Shown: positions 9,843 through 21,579 of the stretch, in pieces | Layout of the letters: every line of letters starts with the position of its first letter | How positions within the stretch are numbered: the stretch's first letter is position 1 | NCBI GenBank assembly: GCA_037039925.1 | Contig: JAXRKP010000043.1 | Location: 370,234-434,233, forward strand | Source of the DNA: Doris montereyensis | Taxonomy: Eukaryota > Mollusca > Gastropoda > Nudibranchia > Dorididae | DNA: 64,000 nt | Reading direction: 5' to 3' | Position numbers and translations under genes: made by a program | Notes under the pieces: model-generated | Databases searched by the model: none | Told to the model about the DNA's origin: nothing | Seen by the model: the letters and a program-made list of their open reading frames with translations, nothing else

Positions 9843-10445
9843 GAGGGTTTTATTCTTTTAATTTTTCTCAAAATCACCCCAAATGATTTGAGCTAAAATC
9901 ACTCAAAACGACTTGAGCCAAAATCACCCAAAATGACTTACGCCAAAATCACCCAAAATGACAAGCCAAAATCACTCAAAAACGACAAGCCAAAATCACC
10001 CAAAACGACTTGAGCCAAAATCACCCAAAATGACTTAAGCCAAAATCACCCAAAAAAGACTTGAGCCAAAATCACCCAAAATGACTTGAGCCAAAATCAC
10101 CCAAAAAGACAAGCCAAAATCACCCAAAAAACTTGAGCCAAAATCATCCAAAACGACTTGAGCCAAAATCATCCAAAACGACTTGAGCCAAAATCACCCA
10201 AAACGATAAGCCAAAATCACACAAAAACAAGATCACACAAAAAGACAAGCCAAAATCACAAAAAAGACAGCCAAAATCACACAAAAAGACAAGCCAAAAT
10301 CACACACAAAAGACAGGCCAAAATCACCCAAAAAGACTTAAGCCAAAATCACCCAAAAGACTTACGCCAGAATCACCCAAAAGACTTACTTAAAATCACC
10401 CAAAAAGAATTATGCCAAAATCACCCAAAAAGAATTACACCAAAA
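9843..10445. repeat. 25-bp tandem array inside element E
   Basis: About 25 units of 'aaaatcacccaaaatgac' plus 'ttgagcc', with deletions removing 'ttgag' or similar. Copy 2 of the element has one such unit at about 20755-20805. Confidence 0.92.
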
Positions 10446-11806
10446 TCAAGCCCACTGACAAAATGGTATTTCCCCTATCATAAAGTAGATCCAGTTTCTC
10501 AAAGTTTTCAAACTTCTTCTATCTTACATCACACAATGATGTTTATAATCTTCATCATTTTAGTACTCATCATCTAAAGAGGATCGACTTGTGGATGCCT
10601 TCGACTACTTGGGGAGGGCTTAGTAGGTTCTTAGGGACAAAGCTGGAAATTCCACTGGCCCCCTGGGCCCACCCTCCCATTGATCCTTGATCGCCAAAAA
10701 AAAGGTCATTCTCATGAGAGTTCAGCCCAAAATACCTCCAATGACCAAGAGTAAACCTGCCACCGATAGGGAGTTAAGCGAGCCTCGGCATAGAAAGGGT
10801 GGCTTCCCCTTTTTGCCCAATGCAATTCAGTGGAGCCAACCCGATCGCCATGGACGGGTTAAGTCAGCAGGGACCCACAACTGGCCCCGAGCCAGCTGAG
10901 GGCGTAAGCTTTGAGTCTCCGTTTCAAGGGTTCTGAACAGAGCTCAATTTAAAGAGCAAGAGGGAGTACTCATCATCACAATACAAAAAAAGATATATGC
11001 GTGTGTGTATGTGTGACAAAACCCGTAGTACGGTAAACATAAATGAAGGAGTCGTTTCAATAGTGGGCATGCCCACTTTTTTTTAAAAACAAGACAGAGA
11101 GATAATCCTAGGTATAAAAGGAAACCATGCTTCCTATAAAGGGTGAAAATGATATGATGAAAAAAGATCACGTTTCACACGTTTGAAACTTGGAATTCCC
11201 AAAGCCAACAGTGCCAAAATCCATGGTTTTTGTCCTTTTTCTCTAAATGACATCATTGTGACTTAAGCATACTATTGAAATGAGCCCTTCCATTTCAAAA
11301 TGCGTTTGTTTTTGGCATTAACTGATAGCCCAACGTGTTCTGAGCATTTAAAACTATATTTGGTGAATATTAGTCCAATTTTGAGGAAGTTAAGAATTTT
11401 GTGAAGGAAGAATTTCAAGCATGCAGAAAACCTTTGTTTGAGAAAATCGTGTTTAAAACTTTTTTGTCGTTTCAAAAATAGTTTCCAGTTATGTGCTAGA
11501 AAAAAACCTTTTAAACACATTTTTAGGCAAGAAAAAAGATTTCATCACGATCTTCATGAAAAATTATCTTCACCGAAAATGCAAAGGACTCAATTTTCAT
11601 AAAAATAGACCTCGCTTCACAATCACATCTTTCCTGTTTTCTCGGTCCGTACCGTACCCCCTTCACCGTACGACAGGTTTTGTCAGATTCACTCAATATA
11701 ATTGAAATTTTCACAGTACATCGCAAAGGAAAATGATGCCATATATAACATGAGAGACAAACAACAACAAAAAGACCAAAAAAAAGACAACCCCAGTGAC
11801 ACGTAC
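10446..11806. other. Unassigned intron sequence
   Basis: The part 10580-10930 is less AT-rich than its surroundings ('ggagccaacccgatcgccatgg', 'actggccccgagccagctg') and non-repetitive within this window. It may be an ancient retroelement fragment, but no frame is convincing. A 'gtgggcatgcccac' near 11060 recalls the end of the 3395-3845 array. The remainder shows nothing. Confidence 0.4.
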
Positions 11807-11939
11807 CTTTTTAGTTTCCCTGAGGGAAATGGTGATCGATATCGGAGATGAAGAAAATACAACTTGCATAGTAATAGTACTCATCAGTTGACCATAAAAT
11901 GATACTTGCGATTTGGAAAATGTAGAAAGGGTTTAGTAC
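11807..11939 (-). CDS. ATP13A: ATP13A exon: NPFYIFQ membrane segment
   Basis: This minus-strand exon has acceptor 'cttgcag' and donor GTACGT. It reads [32 protein letters not shown], then ISLRETKK. It covers the first transmembrane hairpin after the N-terminal extension of P5B ATPases. EVLNPFY-x-FQ and the tyrosine-rich loop are diagnostic of ATP13A2-5. The E of EVLN is the last codon of the upstream exon and K-K joins QRMTLRDMV downstream, so both phases fit. The frame is displaced once around 11835-11846 (gatcgatatcgg on the plus strand). Length (133 bases) is one more than a multiple of three. Confidence 0.93.
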
Positions 11940-12058
11940 CTGCAAGAGACAATGATGAGTTAATAAGGGTCCATGCATTTTTAACGTTGCAGCCAGAGCA
12001 AGAGGAAGACCCAGAATGAGGTGGATCAATGGGGTTTCCGAAACGCTGAGGTTGCTGG

Positions 12059-12262
12059 TACTGTTCCCTCTAAATTTTTTCTAGTCTGAGTGCTTACATC
12101 TTTGGTGTTGCGCAAAGTTTGACTAAAAAAAAAACTCAAATTATGCACACTGTGTGCATGAGAGTGAGTGTGAGACAAGAAAAGTTGTTTTTTTTCTTTT
12201 CGTGTGCACAGACATCTCAACCGTGCGCACACCCGCACAGCGTTAGTTTACAAGGAACATTG
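12059..12262. mobile_element. hAT-like MITE, copy 1
   Basis: A 204-bp element with imperfect terminal inverted repeats: left TACTGTTCCCTCTAAA, right TTTACAAGGAACATTG. Its interior is homologous to 27542-27793 ('ttggtgttgcgcaaagtttga', 'gtgtgcacagaca', 'gtgcgcacac'). No convincing 8-bp target duplication remains. Confidence 0.7.
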
Positions 12263-12424
12263 GTCACATGACATGTCTCTGATGCTGACTGTGCACCGAA
12301 CCTACCAGAAAAAATTGCATTCTCCCCCCCCCAACGCTGAGAGAGAGGCATGAGAGGAAGGGAAAAGTACAGAAGAGAAAGCGCATCAAAGTCAACAAAA
12401 CAAAGTAAAATAATGGTTCCATAG

Positions 12425-12790
12425 TCGAGACAAGAAAGGATGTGGAGATGCCCTTTGATAAAACAATGGTTCTTATAGTCGAGACAAGAAAGGATGTGGA
12501 GATGCCCTTTGATAAAACAATGGTTCTTATAGTCGAGACAAGAAAGGATGTAGAGATGCCCTTTGATAAAATAATGGTTCTTATAGTCGAGACAAGAAAG
12601 GATGTAGAGATGCCCTTTGATAACATAATGGTTCTTATAGTCGAGACAAGAAAGGATGTAGAGATCCCCTTTGATAAAATAATGGTTCTTATAGTCGAGA
12701 CAAGAAAGGATGTAGAGATGCCATCTTGATAAAATAATGGTTCTTATAGTCGAGACAAGAAAGGTTGTGGAGATGCCAGACGCCCTTTGA
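12425..12790. repeat. 54-bp tandem array
   Basis: Six to seven units of 'aaaggatgtggagatgcc', 'ctttgataaaacaatgg', 'ttcttatagtcgagacaag'. The period is a multiple of three, so both strands show 18-residue repeat frames, which are not evidence of coding. Confidence 0.92.
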
Positions 12791-12852
12791 CATCGAAAAT
12801 CAGGATAACAAAGGAAGACAGTACTTATGTTTACCTTTACTGTCCATTTGTA

Positions 12853-12995
12853 CTACAAGGTATCGAGGGGAGATGTAATTGTCGGACGTGGATCAGACGT
12901 GTTCTCCTTCTGCAGGGTCTCTTTGACTCTGCCGATCCATCTTTTCCTTGGTCTTCCTCTTGCTTCAAGTCCATTAAATTTCAAGATGTAGGTCT
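12853..12995 (-). pseudogene. LINE C-terminal fragment
   Basis: On the minus strand the frame reads LEARGRPRKRWIGRVKETLQ followed by KENTSDP and a stop at 12853. A GRPRKRW box close to a stop codon is typical of the C-terminus of non-LTR retrotransposon ORF2 proteins. No reverse transcriptase lies upstream, so this is a 5'-truncated remnant in the ATP13A intron. Confidence 0.6.
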
Positions 12996-13204
12996 TTGAG
13001 GCTGGTTGTTGTGGTAGCCCCTATTATCATGACTGTTTCCAAACAATTTGACTTGTTGCCTCTCAATGTATTACATGCTTTGATTCAATGCCCACCTGTT
13101 GCTTAACGTTTTCATTTCTTTGATTGTCTCTTCTTGTGATGTTTAGCCTCTTTCTGAGACGTTTCATTTCGCATGCTGTGTGATCTTGCTTTGTTGTGCT
13201 TTAT

Positions 13205-13535
13205 TGAGGGTCCGGGTCTCTTTTGTCTCCATATTGGCATGTCATGATGGGAGAGGATCGGTGCTAGGGAAGAAAGTAAAACTCTCTTTGTCTCCATATT
13301 GGCATGTCATGATGGGAGAGGATCGGTGCTAGAGAAGAAAGTAAAACTCTCTTTGTCTCCATATTGGGATGTCATGATGGGAGAGGATCGGTGCTAGGGA
13401 AAAACTCTCTTTGTCTCCATATTGGCATGTCATGATGGGATCGGTGCTAGGGAAGAAAGTAAAACTCTCTTTGTCTCAATATTGGCATGTCATGATGGGA
13501 GAGGATCAGTGCTAGGGAAGAAAGTAAAACTCCAA
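13205..13535. repeat. 65-bp tandem array
   Basis: Five units of 'ctctctttgtctccatattgg', 'catgtcatgatgggagagg', 'atcggtgctagggaagaaag'. Units differ by a few substitutions, and deletions shorten two of them. Confidence 0.92.
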
Positions 13536-13544
13536 ATTTCAATG

Positions 13545-13700
13545 TAGAGCATAGGGCAATCCAAAGAAGAAGAGTCCTGAATTTTCCTGGGCATACATCA
13601 GTATTTGGCAATTCGCCATAGTTCCTTCTCCTTCAACTCCCATCAAATCAAGGGACTGTCTCAATGCAGAGGTCTCCGGGTGAAGTCAGAAGTCACTTGT
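13545..13700 (-). mobile_element. SINE-D fragment (tail)
   Basis: 'agagtcctgaattttcctgggcata' and 'tttggcaattcgccatag' match 28115-28200, the tail of the SINE-D copy that has a clear tRNA-like head. The head is missing here. Confidence 0.6.
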
Positions 13701-13820
13701 CAAATAGGTAAAAAGTGAAAGAAAGGAAGAACACCTATCAGTGGTGTCCGTTAAACACCCGCCTCTCAACCAAAACAGAGAAAAAGAACGAATGAAGAAG
13801 AAGAAACGGCGTCAAATTAC

Positions 13821-13967
13821 CTCTCCAATAAAAAGAGCCCAATAAGAAGGGACATCAATGGCCATGCAATTCTCGCCGTAAAGGTTCACACGAGCTGTTC
13901 TCTGCTCCGATGACAACCGTGGAAATTTTCATGCAGCATAAGACAAGTAGTTCCTGTGGCAAGATCT
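13821..13967 (-). CDS. ATP13A: ATP13A exon: LYGEN region before the first membrane hairpin
   Basis: This minus-strand exon has acceptor 'tttccacag' and donor GTAATT. It reads DLATGTTCLMLHENFHG, then LSSEQRTARVNLYGEN, then AIDVPSYWALFIGE. The GL-S-x-E-Q, LYG-x-N and V-x-SY-x-x-LF-x-x-E elements form the cytosolic lead into EVLNPFY in P5B ATPases. Its first base completes a proline codon from the 18316-18498 exon. The frame breaks once at 13915-13916, where a TT on the coding strand (HG-LS) appears to lack one T. Both splice phases match the neighbours once that is allowed for. Confidence 0.88.
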
Positions 13968-14009
13968 CTGTGGAAACACATGAGAAAACGTAGGGGGAAA
14001 AAATGGAAG

Positions 14010-14410
14010 TCTGCTGTAACATAGTTACTTATAGTTATGAAGGGGATTCCCCCTAATGAAGGGAACCCTATGACGAATCGACGTAATCGATCTAAGCGTG
14101 TGTTAAGCCCTAGCGAGTTTGTGACATAATTGTTTTGGCATGCCCTAGTATCGATTCGTGTACGTCTGGACAGAAAGAGCTTTATCTATAATTTTGCATA
14201 AATAGGGCAGTTATCTATGATTGCGGGGTGCAAGAAAAATCGACAAATATGTACAAGAAAAAGAGTTCATTCCACCTTTGTCATGCCAGCATTGTGAATT
14301 TGCTTCATCTCAAGGATTGATTGTCAATTGTGAGTATAATAAATAGCCTTGTTAGAATTATTAATCGAGCATTGGTGTTATTGGATTGTGTCTACATCAA
14401 TGCCATCATC
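14010..14410 (+). mobile_element. Possible LTR or 3' retroelement end with polyadenylation signal
   Basis: The interval 14278-14420 matches 63855-64000 ('atgccagcatt', 'gagtataataaa', 'attattaat.gag', 'ggattgtgtctac'). Each has an AATAAA-like 'ataataaat' about 50 bp before the GTGTCTACA-like end. This layout suits a solo LTR R-U5 end, but neither a 5' boundary nor a target duplication was found. Confidence 0.4.
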
Positions 14411-14419
14411 TAGAGTGCA

Positions 14420-15430
14420 TTGCCTTGCTCCATTTATAGCTTCATAACATCTACGTATACTAAAAATAATCTCTCTGAAATTTAACCTTTGGAAAAAATT
14501 AGACACACATACTTAAAAACAAATCTGAAGGCCCAGCTCAAACAAGAAGACATCCGAAATGCTGACACTGACACGCCAAACGCCGACACGCAAAATATCC
14601 CACACCACAAACCCAATGTTTCAACAGAGACAAGGCTTCACCGCTCACTGTCTGTTCTTGCCCACGCCACACAAAAAGTGAACATGTTCACTTTTCCTCC
14701 TCCTCATGCCATCTAGCTCGTTTCTTGTTTCTGGCGTGTTGGTTGTGACTTCTTACATAATGAGACCATCATTCACATCTTTTGTTACCACTTTTGCTTC
14801 CACGCCTGAGATGTTACGGATTTCGCTCTGCTCATTCCGCGTGTTTTCATATGTGAGCTAGGCTGTAGAGTGCAACTGCAAAAGCCATTTAAGGAAAATT
14901 GTTTTCCTTGTTAAACTAGGGTCTGAAAAGTTTTCAATGAATACAGTTTCTCACAGGACTGAACGGACAAAAGTAATGTATACTAAATAAAATTTGAGTT
15001 AGTTGCAGTGTAACATTGAAGAAATATTCATAATGAAAAAGCAAAGACATTTTTTTCTTAAACATGGCTCACAAACAATTTTTTTTTTTTACTTTTTGAA
15101 ATGAATTATTACTAGATAGACATGTCTGACATGTACATGTAACTGCTGTTGCGTGAAATTGACAGTTACTTAAAGATTATGTATTTGATAGAATAGTTGT
15201 AATTTCAGCTTCTGATACTAAAGAATGCTTTTTCTTCTTTTCTTCCAAAGTATCTGGGAAAAGATTTCAAGCTATCCTTTTCTCAAAGGAGATTTGTCTT
15301 TGATTAATAAAGTTGAAATAATACACAAATGTTGATTAATGTAGTGTGCCAACAATTTGCTTTATTTTGTTGTGTATTGCTAGATCATTGTCAGTTGGTT
15401 TGGTGTGGTCGTCTGTTGTCATTGTCCACT
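14420..15430. other. Unassigned intron sequence
   Basis: AT-rich, non-repetitive sequence with scattered A and T runs. A 75-codon frame at 14489-14716 has no recognisable features. No repeat family or splice-bounded exon was found. Confidence 0.5.
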
Positions 15431-15449
15431 GTTGTGTCTGTGTGTGTGT

Positions 15450-15512
15450 CGATAAGAGGGAGAGAGGGAGGGAGAAAGGGAGGAGAGAGGGGGCGAGAAT
15501 AAGGAAGGGAGG

Positions 15513-15561
<49 letters not shown>

Positions 15562-15596
15562 GAGACAGAGACAGAGACAGAGAGAGAGATTAGAGA

Positions 15597-15653
<57 letters not shown>

Positions 15654-15655
15654 TA
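15450..15655. repeat. (GA)n microsatellite with (GACA) interruptions
   Basis: GA dinucleotides with short 'acagagacagag' and 'gattagag' interruptions, preceded by GAGGGA-type purine sequence. The frames through it are artefacts. Confidence 0.95.
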
Positions 15656-15834
15656 ATTGAGAGAAAACAAATTCCTTTTGAGAATAAAGAGAGAAGTCAG
15701 AGAGAGTTTGACTTGTTGATTTATCTAAATGCTGCATCTGTGTACTTTGAGATATACACTGACCATTTAGATTACATTTCGTTTGAGATTATGAAATTAA
15801 TTGAGAAATTTCCTTTTTGACGAATAAAGACTTA

Positions 15835-17035
15835 GAGAGAGAAGAGAAAGACAGACAGAGAGGTGAATTACAAGGAAGCAGCAAGATGAAAGAAAGACAT
15901 ACAGAAGAGGTGAATTACAAGGAAGATTAGCAGAGATGAAAGTGAACAAAGACATACAGAGGGTGACAAAGCAGCAAGATGAAAACAAAGACATACAGAG
16001 GGTGAATTACAAGGAAGAAGCAAGATGAAAACAAAGAAGATACAGAGGGTGAATTATTTTTGGAGGCAGCAAGATGAAAACAAAGACATACAGAGGGTGA
16101 ATTACAAGGAAGCAGCAAGATGAAAACAAAGACATACAGAGGGTGAATTACAAGGAAGCAGCAAGATGAAAGCAAAGACATACCAGAGGGTGAATTACAA
16201 GGAAGCAGCAAGATGAAAGCAAAGAGACATGGAGGGTCAATTAAGAGGAAGCAGGAAGATGAAAGAATGACATACAGAGGGTGAATTAAGAGGAAGCAGC
16301 AAGATGAAAGAAAAGATACAGAGGGTGAATTAAGAGGAAGCAGGAAGATGAAAGAACGAGATACAGAGGGTGAATTAAGAGGAAACAGCAAGATGAAAAC
16401 AAAGAGATACAGAGGGTGAATTAAGAAGAAGCAGCAAGATGAAAGCAAAGAGATACAGAGGCTTGAATTAAGAAGAAGCAGCAAGATGAAAACAAAGAGA
16501 TATGGAGGTTGAATTAAGAAGAAGCAGCAAGATGAAAACAAAGAGATACAGAGGTGAATTAAGAGGAAGCAGGAAGATGAAAGAAGAAGATACAAAGTTG
16601 AATTAAGAGGAAGCAGAAAGATGAAAACAAAGAGATACAGAGGGTGAATTAAGAGGAAGCAGCAAGATGAAAACAAAGAGATACAGAGGTTGAATTAAGA
16701 GGAAGCAGGAAGATGAAAGTAAAGAGATCAGAGGGTGAATTAAGAGGAAGCAGAAAGATGAAAACAAAGAGATACAGAGGTTGAATTAAAAGGAAGCAGC
16801 AAGATGGAAAACAAAGAGATACAGAGGTTGAATTAAGAGGAAGCAGCAAGATGAAAACAAAGAGATACAGAGGTTGAATTAAAAGGAAGCAGCAAGATGA
16901 AAACAAAGAGATACAGAGCTGAATTCAGAGGAAGCAGACCATGAAACCTGAGATACAGAGGTTGAATTAAGAGGTGACCATGCAAGATGAAAACTGAGAT
17001 CCAGTCCAGGATTCAAATGGTTGAATTCAGAGGAA
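15835..17035. repeat. 48-49-bp array made from repeat C
   Basis: About 24 units of 'gggtgaattaagaggaagcag' followed by 'caagatgaaaacaaagag' and 'atacaga'. The first two thirds equal the core of dispersed repeat C ('gggtcagttaagaggaatc', 'agcaagatgaaaag' at 22370). The last units (16915-17035) contain pieces of the adjacent SINE-B minisatellite. Confidence 0.9.
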
Positions 17036-17985
17036 GCAGCAAGATGAGGTCACAGATTCAAAATCCTAGAAAAGCTAGTGTTCCTCGTCATTTCCCCTGA
17101 TGAAGTGAAATGAGCACTGCACTAGCATGGTAGTAAAACTGTGTCAGGCTAGCTTCCTGTCCAGGAGGTGACCATGAAACCTGTGGCCATGCTTCCTGTC
17201 CAGGAGGTGACCATGAAACCTGTGTCAGGCTAGCTTCCTGTCCAGGAGGTGTGGTCAAACCTGTGTCCTGGCTAGCTTCCTGTCCAAGAGGTGACCATGA
17301 AACCTGTGTCAGGCTAGCTTCCTGTCCAGGAGGTGACCATGAAACCTGTGTCAGGCTAGCTTCCTGTCCAGGAGGTGACCATGAAACCTGTGTCAGGCTA
17401 GCTTCCTGTCCAGGAGGTGGCCATGAAACCTGTGTCAGGCTGCTAGCTTCCTGTCCAGGAGGTGACCACGAAACCTGTGTCAAACCTGGAGGTGGTCATG
17501 AAACCTGTATCAGGCTAGCTTCCTGTCCAGGAGGTGACCATGAAACCTGTGTCAGGCTAGCTTCCTGTCCAGGAGGTGACCATGAAACCTGTGTCAGGCT
17601 AGCTTCCTGTCCAGGAGGTGACCATGAAACCTGTGTCAGGCTAGCTTCCTGTCCAGGAGGTGACCATGAAACCTGTGTCAGGCTAGCTTCCTGTCCAGGA
17701 GGTGACCATGAAACCTGTGTCAGGCTAGCTTCCTGTCCAGGAGGTGACCATGAAACCTGTGTCAGGCTAGCTTCCTGTCCAGGAGGTGACCATGAAACCT
17801 GTGTCAGGCTGTCCTGTCCAGGAGGTGACCATGAAACCTGTGTCAGGCTAGCTTCCTGTCCAAGAGGTGACCATGAAACCTGTGTCAGGCTGAGCTTCCT
17901 GTCCAGAAGGTGGTCATGATCGTCTGTACCACTTAACACTATAAAAGTCAGGATAAGCTCAGGCTCTATGGGCGGTAGCAAACTT
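17035..17985 (+). mobile_element. SINE-B copy with its middle amplified into an array
   Basis: The head remnant 'gattcaaaatcctagaaaagctag' with 'gtgttcct' lies at 17055-17092. The body then expands into a 42-bp array, and the normal SINE-B 3' part resumes at about 17905 ('ggtggtcatgatcg', 'taccactta', 'ctcaggctctatgggc'). Order and orientation match the unexpanded minus-strand copy at 5870-6165. Confidence 0.8.
17140..17915. repeat. 42-bp minisatellite inside SINE-B
   Basis: About 18 units of 'ccaggaggtgaccatgaaa' plus 'cctgtgtcaggctagcttcctgt'. The unit equals the SINE-B segment 'gtgtcagactagcg', 'tcctgtccgggaggtga'. The 42-bp period is a multiple of three and gives long 14-residue repeat frames on both strands, which are artefacts. 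Confidence 0.95.
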
Positions 17986-18315
17986 GAAAGAATGTTAACT
18001 TTCTCTTCTTTCTTTTTTTTTAACACGCTAGAGATTAGGGGATGGGGTGAGGAAGTCTTGATTTAATGCTCTCTTCTCCGTCAAAATTACCATCAAAGTT
18101 TGCAGCGTGCAGATCTACTCAAACCTTGGTTAACCAGGAAACTCCACTGATGCATTAACAGGTTGCCTGAACAAAAATAATTCTGAGCTCCCCCCCCCCC
18201 CCCAATCCAGACAGACATTAAAGGTTAAAACAAACAAGAAATGGATAATTAAAAAAAAAAGCCTCAATAAGACGTATATACGCAGAGATTTCTGGAACCT
18301 CTCATCGATACTTAC

Positions 18316-18498
18316 GGCAATATTTTGAACGTGTGCTTGTTCTGGTCCCATAAGTAGCGAGTGTTCTGAAAGTCGAAGTAACGGATACCGGAGGCGGAAT
18401 CTGGCCCATCATCCACCCACGCTGAGCTAAGGCAGGCAGTATCATCTTCCACCTCAGTCGCAGTCGGCCTTGAATCAGTGTAATTGCCAACACGTTCA
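18316..18498 (-). CDS. ATP13A: ATP13A exon: GIRYF/TRYLWD segment
   Basis: This 183-base minus-strand exon has acceptor 'tttgttgcag' and donor GTAAGT, with the frame intact throughout. It reads ERVGNYTDSRPTATEVEDD, a short linker AWVDDGPDSAS, then GIRYFDFQNTRYLWDQNK and FKIL. The IRYF-x5-(K/R)Y-x-W block occurs just after the N-terminal hydrophobic region in ATP13A2 and ATP13A3, and the acidic linker before it is variable in the family. The exon ends with two bases of a proline codon that the 13821-13967 exon completes. Its first base does not complete the codon left by the 29011-29068 exon, so a short exon may be missing in the 10.5-kb intron. Confidence 0.9.
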
Positions 18499-18499
18499 C

Positions 18500-19070
18500 T
18501 GCAACAAAAGACAAAACACCTCCATCCTATTTCTCTTGATACCCTTCAAAAAAAAAAAAAAAAAAAAAGTGCAGCAGCAACAAAACTAAACTACAAAAAA
18601 AGTAAAAAGAAAGAAAAATTTGAAAAGTAAACAAAACCCACAACAAAAACCCTGACAAATTATGTTGGTTTGTTTTGCTTTTGGGATTACTGGGGTTTTT
18701 GGGGTTTGGTGGTGGTGGGGAGGGGGGGTTATTGCCTTGTAAATTTAAGACCTGTGTAAACTGAAACTTCATCTTTCATCGTTATCATACATGTCAAACT
18801 AACTTAACAACAATACCCGTCTCATATGTATTTCCGTGACACAAAAAAACTAACAGCAAAAAAAGTCTGATTTACACATTGATATTCAAGTCATACACCA
18901 TGTAAGGTCTAAAATTGTAAATCATATGCAATGTCACAGACTTGAGTACGTTATTGACATCATCTCGATAGCCAAAAAGCGCTTCACAGGTGTGATCACT
19001 CATTGAGTTTACTCATTCATAATCTATTTGTTCTTGGCTTGAGATGTGCTTCTATTGCATCTAAAAACAA
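18500..19070. other. Unassigned intron sequence
   Basis: It holds a 20-base A run near 18550 and a GT/GGGG-rich stretch at 18665-18730, otherwise AT-rich unique sequence. No gene signal. Confidence 0.5.
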
Positions 19071-19535
19071 AACTTAGTAAATTTATCAATAAAGCACTTA
19101 AATTTGACCTCATTTATCAATAAAGCACTTAAATTTGACCTCTTTATCAATGAAGCACTTAAATTTGACCTCATTTATCAATAAAGCACTTAAATTTGAC
19201 CTCATTTATCAATAAAGCACTTAAATTTGACCTCTTTTATCAATGAAGCCCGTAAATTTGACCTAATTTATTAATGAAGCACTTAAAATTGATCTAATTT
19301 ATCAATAAAGCACTTAAATTTGACCTAATTCATCAATAGAGCACTTAAATTTGACCTAATTTATCAATAAAGCACTCAAATTTCACCTAATTTATCAATA
19401 GAACACTCAAATTTCACCTAATTTATCAATAGAACACTCAAATTTCACCTAATTTATCAATAAAGCACTTAAATTTCACCTAATTTATCAATAAAGCACT
19501 CAAATTTCACCTAATTTATCAATAAAGCACACACC
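19070..19535. repeat. 31-bp tandem array
   Basis: About 15 units of 'tttatcaataaagcactta' plus 'aatttgacctaa'. Later units switch to 'caaatttcaccta'. Every unit contains AATAAA in the 'caataaagc' block. From 19536 to 20215 no feature is recognised. Confidence 0.93.
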
Positions 19536-20214
19536 TTTACCAAATGTATAGATAAAACAAAAAATTGCTCAATTTATTTTCATAAAATACAGATTTTGAC
19601 CTATTTCTTTCACAAAACACAGAATTTCACTTCCTCTCCAAACCTTTTAGCAGTTTGCAACATTCCCCATCCATTCATCTCCTAGCCTACTTTTTTTGAT
19701 AAGCTTGCTGTCTGAATATCTGACATTAGTTACAATCGCACTATTTGAATGATTTCCTTCAAGATATAATAACAAAAACCCTAACACAAGGTAAATCCCT
19801 CATTTGCTGAAATACACAACCAAAGAATTCCAAAGTGTGCAGACCACCATAGCAACGCCCTTTGCTACGACTTCAAAGCTTGTATGAGACAAATCCTGAT
19901 ACTATCATAACTACGTTTACTTTATAAAAAAAATCAAAGAGTCAAAATTTTCAAACCAAAACAAACATCAAAATCCCACGATAACTACTGCTAGGTGATT
20001 GAAAAGTAATCACATCTATCTCTCAAAGTTTGTTCATGCGCAGAACCTCAGAAACTGGAGGAAGAAGAGGAGGGCCCATCACAGTGGTTTGGAGTTAGCT
20101 TGAGGTCCAGATGAATGGAGAAATTTTGTTAGTCTGACTGAGGAAAGGATACAGGTCAAATACTGATGCTAATGTTGTTACGTACATCTAAGATCTCTAT
20201 AAGACCTCTAGACA

Positions 20215-20850
<636 letters not shown>

Positions 20851-21189
20851 TAAAGCTGAGTCTCTCGTACTTTAACTGCGGTAAACTCAGATACCACTGG
20901 GTCGGGTGCAGGTGATGTCAAGCCCGATTATTAGATTGAATTAGTACTCCATGTTGAAGTTGCGCCGGCTATTTAGTATAGTAACTGGAAATCGAAAAAT
21001 TAGATCTAGCAACACTCAAACGTTTCCTCGATCGCAGGAAACAATCTTCTTCCAATGAATTCAAATACTGATTTGATCAAATGATTCATTAACTAAGAAC
21101 TTAAAGCAGGCTATTTGAAAGCTACATGCAAGCTATGGTGGTTTTGGGTTCAGTGGTTCCAGAGTTTATCACACAAAGTAAGATAAAGT

Positions 21190-21575
21190 CAGCTTTATAT
21201 ATTATATATACATATATATATTATATACATATATATACATATGTATATATTATATATATATATATTCTGTAGAAGAATCCTCAAATCATATAGAGATATG
21301 CATTTATAATAAATCAAATTGAACTCCATCACCAATGCCAGTTGGCTATATATATATTATTAATAACATATGTATATTCTGTAGAAGGAAAATCATATAG
21401 AGATACCATAATTAAATCAAATTGAACTCCATGTAAAGTAATGCCAGTTGTAAATGATTATTCAGTAACAAGCAGTGCAAAAAAGGAGCAGAACCATAAT
21501 TAATCTATTACCTATAAAGTAAAGGGGTTGTAAAATGATTATTCAGTAAACCACATTAGAAAAAGGAGCTCCCTT
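21190..21575. repeat. (AT)n tracts and an imperfect tandem duplication
   Basis: 'tatatata' tracts at 21195-21265 and 21345-21360 separate two diverged copies of a block with 'ctgtagaag', 'atcatatagagata', 'aaatcaaattgaactccat' and 'atgccagttg'. Another partial duplication involves 'gattattcagtaa' (21459 and 21537). Confidence 0.75.
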
Positions 21576-21579
21576 GCTG

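Noticed and set aside
12442..12729. 95-residue repeat protein EMPFDKTMVLIVETRKDV-type
   Set aside because: The 54-bp period is a multiple of three and the array has no coding context.
15927..16906. Hydrophobic Leu/Phe/Ser repeat frame of about 249 residues on the minus strand
   Set aside because: It lies entirely in the repeat C-derived array, and unit-length changes merely keep one frame open.
17088..18026. Long repetitive frames on both strands (PPGQEASLTQVSWS- and ASCPGGDHETCVRL-type repeats)
   Set aside because: They exist because the 42-bp unit is a multiple of three. Both strands are equally open and the sequence is an expanded SINE segment.
18130..18514. Minus-strand ORFs reading PEQAHVQNIAVS and VNVLAITLIQGRLRLRW
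   Set aside because: They are out-of-frame readings of the ATP13A exon at 18316-18498. The conserved frame is the third one.
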